Shown here: positions 58,895 to 64,000 of the stretch, piece after piece
Layout of the letters: each line of letters opens with the position of its first letter
Numbering within the stretch: the stretch's first letter is position 1
Source of the DNA: SYOC01 sp964441775
Lineage (GTDB): Bacteria; Desulfobacterota; Binatia; Bin18
NCBI GenBank assembly: GCA_964441775.1
Contig: CAYTVL010000019.1
Coordinates: forward strand, 1-64,000
DNA length: 64,000 nucleotides
Direction of reading: 5' to 3'
Translations under genes and position numbers: made by a program
The notes under the pieces: generated by a model
What the model saw: the letters and a program-made list of their open reading frames with translations, nothing else
What the model was told of the DNA's origin: nothing
Databases searched by the model: none

Positions 58895-59203
58895 ATGAAC
58901 TATGACGCCATGAACGCGGAAACGATCCAACACGCGTGGGAGTGGCTCTTGAGCTTATCGAAAGTGCAATTGATCTTGCTCGGCGCCGGGATGTCGGTGC
59001 TGGTCGCCATCAGTAAGATTATGCGATTTCTTTTCTTGCTGGGATTGGTAGTCGTTCTACTAACGACCGTCCTACCGGAACTCTCTAAACGATATGAGCA
59101 CAGTCCCTTACCGGTGATCGTGAAGGAACTTCTGCGAAAGGGCGCTGAAGCAACTCAAGATCAGCCGCCCGCCGAGCAACCGGCGCAAAACAAGAGTAAG
59201 TGA
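58895..59203 (+). CDS. Small hypothetical membrane protein
   Basis: This 102-residue protein starts at ATG 58895, preceded by AACAGAAAG. One long or two short membrane helices (residues about 25-62: LILLGAGMSVLVAISKIMRFLFLLGLVVVLLTTVL) are followed by a Gln/Pro/Lys-rich tail. No family is recognised. It lies 15 bases after the NnrU-like gene and 9 bases before the dioxygenase small-subunit gene, so it is part of the same transcription unit. Confidence 0.6.
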   Translation: MNYDAMNAETIQHAWEWLLSLSKVQLILLGAGMSVLVAISKIMRFLFLLGLVVVLLTTVLPELSKRYEHSPLPVIVKELLRKGAEATQDQPPAEQPAQNKSK

Positions 59204-59212
59204 GGGGGGAGT

Positions 59213-59707
59213 ATGCAGCCGAGTAAAGATCGACCATTGTCGGCCTCCATGTTGCAGTATGAGAAAGGTGGGGTTCAGCTTGTCGATCCCACGGAGAATC
59301 TGAAACGATATGTCTACTCCAACGTCTATGAGATTGGAGCCAAAGCGAAGCCCTACGAAAAAATCGCCGTGGCAAAAAATGGTTCGTATGTCGTCGAGTG
59401 CATCGTGGCGGAAGGAGAGATGCCGCAATGGCGCTTGCAGCCGCACGATGAGTTTGTGCTGTGTTTAGAAGGCGAGGTGCGGGTCGATTTCATTGCGCCC
59501 CGCGTTGAACTGCCAGCCGGTGGGCATCCAGAAGTGAACGGCGAAGAGCTGGGCTACATCCTCATGCGGGAAGGGAGCCTGTGTTTATTGCCCAAAGGAA
59601 TGGCCTATCGGTTCAGTTCGGTGAAGCGTTCGCTACTGCTGCAACAGGCGAAGCAGAGTGCGGATACCGTGCTGGCGTGGGAAGAGATTTGTGACGGGTG
59701 GAAATGA
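59213..59707 (+). CDS. Hydroquinone 1,2-dioxygenase, small subunit
   Basis: This 164-residue cupin-like protein is co-encoded with a 318-residue cupin-like protein. The sizes match the alpha (about 19 kDa) and beta (about 38 kDa) subunits of the two-component hydroquinone dioxygenase known from 4-nitrophenol and hydroquinone catabolism (PnpC/PnpD type). The sequence has a single barrel (HDEFVLCLEGEVRVDFIAPRVEL, then GSLCLLPKGMAYRFSSVKRS) without a full metal triad, in keeping with a non-catalytic subunit. The start is ATG 59213 after GAGGGGGG. Assignment leans on the partner's metal motif. Confidence 0.65.
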   Translation: MQPSKDRPLSASMLQYEKGGVQLVDPTENLKRYVYSNVYEIGAKAKPYEKIAVAKNGSYVVECIVAEGEMPQWRLQPHDEFVLCLEGEVRVDFIAPRVELPAGGHPEVNGEELGYILMREGSLCLLPKGMAYRFSSVKRSLLLQQAKQSADTVLAWEEICDGWK

Positions 59708-59738
59708 CGGTCCTTTGGGATTAGTAAGGAGACAAACC

Positions 59739-60695
59739 ATGCCCTCATATCAAGAATTTCAATTAGGAGCCTTTCGCTTTACTCGTGACGATTACTTCGC
59801 TCATGTGTTTTTTCCGACGGCCTCAGGAAAACCGATGGAACACAAAATGGACATCGACGCGTTCCTGCGCCCATTGCAACGTGATGTCGCGTGGAGTTTC
59901 TTTTACGGCATGGTGAAATTCGATGATGTGTTTGGTACGATCAACCATTATGGTACGGTCGAGGTGTTTGGCGGCAAGTACCACAAAGCTCTCAAGCAAA
60001 ATGGCCTCTGGCATGCGGAGGAGCTGAAGCGCGGCGAAGTAGAAAAAGTATTCACGCAGATTCTCGAAGATTGGGTGCCCGCGGATTTCGATCCATTTGC
60101 GGCGCCGCGCGAGACTGGGTCGTCCATCGGTCCTAAGCGAGAGGGTAATCTCAACGCCATTCACCGTAAACGAGTGGTGACGACGCGCATGGCGAACCAG
60201 GAAGATCGACAAGACCCTGAGTTTCCGGTAAACGCCGGTTTCAAGGGCATGGAATTTCAGTACGGCGAGATGCACATTAAGCCTGGGCAGGAGCAAAAGT
60301 TTGGCTTGATGAATCTGTACGAATATCTGGCGCGCTCGGATGTGACGTGGAACCCATCTATTGTGTCAGTCTTGGAACATAGTCTATTTTGTCCAACCAC
60401 CGAGGAGCATCGCTTACCGGTGAAGCACGGCAACGATCGAGTTGAATGGTTTATTCAGCTCAATGGTAAAATCGACTGGGAAGTGTGCGATCAAAATGGC
60501 GAGCTGAAAGCCTACGTGCAGATGCGCCCCGGCGACGTGTGCGCCATGCCCTCGGACATTCAGCATCAGGGATTCGCCCCCGAGCGTTCCATGCTGCTGG
60601 TCTGGGAAAATGCCGATCCTAAAATGCCGGAGAAGATTGCCAGTGGAACCGTGCCTGGGGATCCGGATAAAATGGTCACTACGAAAGCGGAATAA
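59739..60695 (+). CDS. Hydroquinone 1,2-dioxygenase, large (Fe-binding) subunit
   Basis: ATG 59739 follows TAAGGAGA; the product has 318 residues. Segment HGNDRVE has His230, Asn232 and Glu236 with exactly the H-x-N-x3-E spacing that I recall for the iron ligands of PnpD (His256, Asn258, Glu262). A fourth ligand candidate, His276 in DIQHQGF, is 46 residues on, against 47 in PnpD. The enzyme opens the ring of hydroquinone to 4-hydroxymuconic semialdehyde. No downstream semialdehyde dehydrogenase or maleylacetate reductase lies in the window, so the pathway may be split. Confidence 0.7.
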   Translation: MPSYQEFQLGAFRFTRDDYFAHVFFPTASGKPMEHKMDIDAFLRPLQRDVAWSFFYGMVKFDDVFGTINHYGTVEVFGGKYHKALKQNGLWHAEELKRGEVEKVFTQILEDWVPADFDPFAAPRETGSSIGPKREGNLNAIHRKRVVTTRMANQEDRQDPEFPVNAGFKGMEFQYGEMHIKPGQEQKFGLMNLYEYLARSDVTWNPSIVSVLEHSLFCPTTEEHRLPVKHGNDRVEWFIQLNGKIDWEVCDQNGELKAYVQMRPGDVCAMPSDIQHQGFAPERSMLLVWENADPKMPEKIASGTVPGDPDKMVTTKAE

Positions 60696-60708
60696 GGGGG
60701 AAACGCGT

Positions 60709-61179
60709 ATGATGGTGGAAAAAAAATTAGCCGAAATGGGGCTCACGCTTCCGCCAGCCCCGACTCCAGTCGCGAACTACGTTCCTGTGGTCCGGTCCGG
60801 CAATTTGCTGTTCGTCTCCGGTCATGGCCCGGCATTTTTTCAGGATGGGAAAATCCAATACATCCGTGGAAAACTGGGGCGCGAGATGACGGTGGAGCAG
60901 GGGTATGATGCGGCTAAGCAGGTAACCCTTAATATTCTCCAGTCGATCAAAGGAGAAATTGGCGATCTCGACAAAGTGCGCCGCATCGTGAAGGTGCTGG
61001 GGTTCGTTAATTGCACGGAAGAGTTTCCGGACCAACCAAAAGTCATCAACGGTGCTTCCGACCTCTTGGTTGCCCTCTATGGCGAGCGCGGGCGCCACGC
61101 CCGCTCGGCAGTGGGCATGTATCAGTTGCCGTTTGGCATTGCTGTGGAGATCGAAATGGTCGTAGAGGTGGAGGGATAA
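60709..61179 (+). CDS. RidA/YjgF-family protein
   Basis: This 156-residue protein is of the longer RidA-like type. YVPVVRSGNLLFVSGHGP is the N-terminal strand pair, NILQSIKGEIGDLDKVRRIVKVLGFVNCTEEF the central part, and RHARSAVGMYQLPFGIAVEIEMVVEV the end, with the conserved R-x-A-x-G segment. RidA proteins hydrolyse reactive enamines and imines; divergent members act in aromatic ring-cleavage pathways. It starts 13 bases after the dioxygenase large subunit with ribosome site AAGGGGGAA, so it probably handles a ring-cleavage product. Confidence 0.88.
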   Translation: MMVEKKLAEMGLTLPPAPTPVANYVPVVRSGNLLFVSGHGPAFFQDGKIQYIRGKLGREMTVEQGYDAAKQVTLNILQSIKGEIGDLDKVRRIVKVLGFVNCTEEFPDQPKVINGASDLLVALYGERGRHARSAVGMYQLPFGIAVEIEMVVEVEG

Positions 61180-61284
61180 TCGACTTGTGAGCGTCTACTC
61201 ACTCTGTGTGAGTGCTCATCTAGACAGGCTCGAGCTGAGGGGAGCAGCGGCAAGCGGCGTCAATCAGAAGAGTGACACGACAAC

Positions 61285-64000
61285 ATGGCATCAATTCAGT
61301 TGCACAAGGATGAAGTCTCCGTCACGGCTGCTTCCCTGACGAATGGCAGTGGGAGTGCGCCGACGGAAGCGTCGTTGTTAATTAGTGACAATGCTGAATT
61401 TGTGGAGGCGCTGTACCGTCAGTACCTCGCTGATCCGGCCTCGGTGAGTGAGGAGTGGCGAGACTATTTTGCTCGCGTTTCCTCGGTTGTGGTTTCTTCT
61501 ACAGAAAAGCCCAATGGCGCCCATGCCTCTGTCGCTATTGAGCCAGCTGCTCATCCTGCGCTCGAAAAGCAAGCGCGTGTGTTGCAACTCATCAACGCGT
61601 ATCGCGTGCGTGGGCACTTCGACGCTCAACTCGACCCGCTTGGCATCTTTCCACGACAAAGCCATCCCGAGCTTGATCCGACATATTATGGATTCACTGA
61701 CGAAGACCTCGCCAGTGACTTCCCAGTAGCACGACTCTTCGGTATGCCGGCGCTCACGTTGCGCGGGATTCTGTCCACGTTACGGGAGACCTACTGCGAG
61801 CGCGTCGGCGTCGAGTACATGCACATCCAAGACCCAGTACAGCGCGGTTGGATCATGGAGCGCTTGGAGGACAAGCGCCAGCGCAAGGAGTTGTCACCCG
61901 GCGTCAAGAGGATGATTCTCACGAAGCTGTACGCGGCGGAGACCTTTGAGGCCTTTCTCCACACCAAGTTCGTTGGACACAAGCGCTTTTCGCTCGAAGG
62001 GGCCGAGACGCTGATTCCCATGCTCGACATGCTGATTGAGCATGGTGCCGCCCACGGCGTCGAAGAGGTCGTGATCGGCATGCCGCATCGTGGGCGGCTG
62101 AACGTGCTGGTCAATACGTTAGGCAAATCCTACGAAGCCGTCTTGTCGGAATTTGAAGGCAATGTGGACCCGAGCCTGATGATGGGGTCCGGGGACGTGA
62201 AATATCACCTCGGATTTTCCTCCGATTATCACACCCAGAGCGGCAAACAGGTGCACCTCTCGCTCACCGCGAACCCGAGTCACCTGGAAGCCGTCAATCC
62301 TGTGGTCGAAGGCCGAGTGCGCGCCAAGCAACAACGTGCGGGTGATGCGGCGCGGTCGCGTATCATGCCTTTATTGATTCACGGCAACGCGGCGTTTGCC
62401 GGGCAAGGCGTCGTCGCGGAAACGCTCAACATGGCGCAGTTGCGCGGGTACACGACCGGCGGCACGATGCACATCATCGTCAATAACCAGATCGGGTTCA
62501 CGACCGATCCGGAAGACGACTATGCTGGACCCTATTCGTCAGATATGGCCAAGGCCCTGCAAGCGCCCATTTTCCATGTGAATGGAGACGATCCGGAAGC
62601 GGTGGCGCGTGTGACCATGTTGGCGTTGGAATATCGGCAAACCTTCAAGCGCGATGTGGTCATCGACATGTTTTGTTATCGTCGGTATGGCCACAATGAA
62701 GGGGATGAGCCTAGCTTTACCCAGCCCCGCATGTATCGCGCCATTAAGGGCCACCCGCATGTGACTTGGCTGTATCGTGAACGATTACTGGACCGAGGGG
62801 AACTGACGCCGGAAGCCGTCAAGGAGATTGAGCAGCGCTTTCGTCAACGTCTACAAACCGCGCTTGACACGGTAAAGGGCTCCTTGTCGGCCCCACGGCC
62901 TGATGTCTTTCGCGGAGCTTGGGAGGGATTTTCTCGTGGTCACAAGGGCGTCGTGGATACGCGGGTAAAAAGAGACTTGTTAGAATACCTGGCCCGTCGG
63001 CTTTCCGCCGTACCGGAAGAGTTTACCGTGAACCCCAAAGTGGAGAAGTTGCTGCAAGCCCAGACCGAGGCGATTTTGCACGATCAGCCGATCGATTGGG
63101 GCCTGGCCGAGTTGCTGGCCTATAGCACGTTACTGTGTGAGGGCTTTCACGTGCGCTTGAGCGGACAGGATTCGGAGCGGGGCACGTTTAGCCATCGCCA
63201 TTCTGTGCTTGTCGATTTTGATACCGGCGCCAAATACGCACCGTTGTCAAACCTGCGTGAGGGCCAAGCGCGCTTTCGTGTGCATAATAGTCCGTTGTCT
63301 GAGTACGCTGTATTGGGGTTTGAATTCGGCTATAGCCTCGATGCGCCCAAAACGCTGACCATCTGGGAGGCGCAATTTGGCGACTTCGCGAATGGCGCGC
63401 AAATCATTGTCGATCAATTTCTCTCCAGTTCTGAGGCCAAGTGGCAACGCATGAGCGGCCTCACCTTGTTTCTCCCACATGGGTATGAAGGACAGGGGCC
63501 GGAGCACTCAAGCTGCCGTCTTGAACGCTATTTACAGCTCTGCGCTGAGGACAATATCCAAGTGGTCAACTGCACGACTCCTGCGCAAATCTTCCATCTG
63601 CTGCGGCGACAGATGAAACGGGATTTCCGCAAACCGCTGATCGTGCCCACCCCGAAAAGCCTCTTGCGCCATAAACTGGCAGTGTCTTCCGTTCGCGATT
63701 TGGCCGAAGGGAAATTTCGGGAAGTGATTGATGAGCTGAACTCACTCGATCCGCAGCGCGTTGCACGATTGCTCTTGTGCTCTGGAAAAGTGTACTACGA
63801 TCTATTAGCGGAGCGAGCACGCCGCCGCCTGACGGACACGGCAATCGTGCGGATTGAGCAGCTCTATCCGCTTCCTCAAGACGAGCTGAGCGAGGTGTTA
63901 CGACGCTACCCGCGTGCGCAGCACGTGGCCTGGGTGCAGGAAGAGCCGCGCAATATGGGTGCGTGGTGGTTTATGTTGGAACATTGCTCGTCCCTGTTGC
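61285..64000 (+). CDS. sucA: 2-oxoglutarate dehydrogenase E1 component (3' end outside window)
   Basis: The frame opens at ATG 61285 and stays open to the window end, 905 codons of an expected 930-950. The N-terminus has the E1o-specific segment (NAEFVEALYRQYLADPASVSEEWRDYF), followed by VIGMPHRGRLNVL, the thiamine-diphosphate region IIVNNQIGFTT preceded by GTGCGC-independent GGTMH, FCYRRYGHNEGDEP and a C-terminal transketolase-like domain (SGQDSERGTFSHRHSV, FEFGYSLDAP, LPHGYEGQGPEHSS). It decarboxylates 2-oxoglutarate in the TCA cycle. sucB is expected just downstream. Confidence 0.95.
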   Translation, partial: MASIQLHKDEVSVTAASLTNGSGSAPTEASLLISDNAEFVEALYRQYLADPASVSEEWRDYFARVSSVVVSSTEKPNGAHASVAIEPAAHPALEKQARVLQLINAYRVRGHFDAQLDPLGIFPRQSHPELDPTYYGFTDEDLASDFPVARLFGMPALTLRGILSTLRETYCERVGVEYMHIQDPVQRGWIMERLEDKRQRKELSPGVKRMILTKLYAAETFEAFLHTKFVGHKRFSLEGAETLIPMLDMLIEHGAAHGVEEVVIGMPHRGRLNVLVNTLGKSYEAVLSEFEGNVDPSLMMGSGDVKYHLGFSSDYHTQSGKQVHLSLTANPSHLEAVNPVVEGRVRAKQQRAGDAARSRIMPLLIHGNAAFAGQGVVAETLNMAQLRGYTTGGTMHIIVNNQIGFTTDPEDDYAGPYSSDMAKALQAPIFHVNGDDPEAVARVTMLALEYRQTFKRDVVIDMFCYRRYGHNEGDEPSFTQPRMYRAIKGHPHVTWLYRERLLDRGELTPEAVKEIEQRFRQRLQTALDTVKGSLSAPRPDVFRGAWEGFSRGHKGVVDTRVKRDLLEYLARRLSAVPEEFTVNPKVEKLLQAQTEAILHDQPIDWGLAELLAYSTLLCEGFHVRLSGQDSERGTFSHRHSVLVDFDTGAKYAPLSNLREGQARFRVHNSPLSEYAVLGFEFGYSLDAPKTLTIWEAQFGDFANGAQIIVDQFLSSSEAKWQRMSGLTLFLPHGYEGQGPEHSSCRLERYLQLCAEDNIQVVNCTTPAQIFHLLRRQMKRDFRKPLIVPTPKSLLRHKLAVSSVRDLAEGKFREVIDELNSLDPQRVARLLLCSGKVYYDLLAERARRRLTDTAIVRIEQLYPLPQDELSEVLRRYPRAQHVAWVQEEPRNMGAWWFMLEHCSSLL

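Overview
Organism. This is 64 kb of a Gram-negative chromosome: it has an RND pump with an outer-membrane channel lipoprotein, signal-peptide lipoproteins and a SPOR-domain protein. The gene mix (luciferase-like monooxygenases, amidohydrolases, a PQQ dehydrogenase, acyl-CoA dehydrogenase beside a phosphotransferase and a DUF6285 protein, and cyclase/AAA/TPR proteins full of short repeats) resembles uncultured soil or water lineages such as Tectomicrobia, Binatota or former Deltaproteobacteria. No rRNA or marker is present to settle this. The two large ATPase genes are broken, and the sequence is rich in small repeats.

Layout. 1-9.3 kb: truncated RND permease, OprM-type channel, YqhA-like membrane protein, seven-repeat secreted propeller, APC permease and a DUF799/SPOR lipoprotein. 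9.3-14.3 kb, minus strand: PQQ dehydrogenase, DUF309 protein and MutS2. 14.6-24.7 kb: two related regulator/ATPase/TPR genes, one frameshifted and one carrying two in-frame stops, with a small aspartic-protease pair, an amidohydrolase and a secreted protein between them. 24.7-32.2 kb: HAD hydrolase, an orphan LarE-tail-like protein, a GFA protein, tRNA-Pro(GGG), surE-pcm, then a tRNA-thiolation and RNA-processing run (cysteine desulfurase, mnmA, mtaB, rnc). 32.3-46.7 kb: catabolic and housekeeping genes (amidohydrolase, DUF4160/DUF2442 pair, pyrD, MDR dehydrogenase, pgm, two luciferase-like enzymes, PRISE-type reductase, cupin, COX subunit III, acyl-CoA dehydrogenase cluster). 46.7-53.4 kb: an accessory island. 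53.5-64 kb: nitronate monooxygenase, MFS transporter, CoA-transferase, SDR, NnrU-like protein, a two-subunit hydroquinone dioxygenase with a RidA protein, and a nearly complete sucA cut by the window end.

The accessory island is the most unusual part. From about 47.3 to 53.1 kb, paired RYYYAAC/GTTRRRY boxes with inner complementary arms look like integron attC sites. They divide the stretch into cassettes read mainly on the minus strand: an Abi-C/HEPN protein, a degenerate-methyltransferase protein with a HEPN-like tail, a small membrane protein and a DUF4258/YgiT-like toxin-antitoxin pair. No integrase lies in the window. An IS1182-family element has inserted exactly at the GTT core triplet of one attC site.

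A second theme is short repeats. Degenerate heptanucleotide tracts occur at nine or more places, often inside coding sequence at linkers or gene ends. Palindromic elements lie between genes and also inside the cyclase gene.
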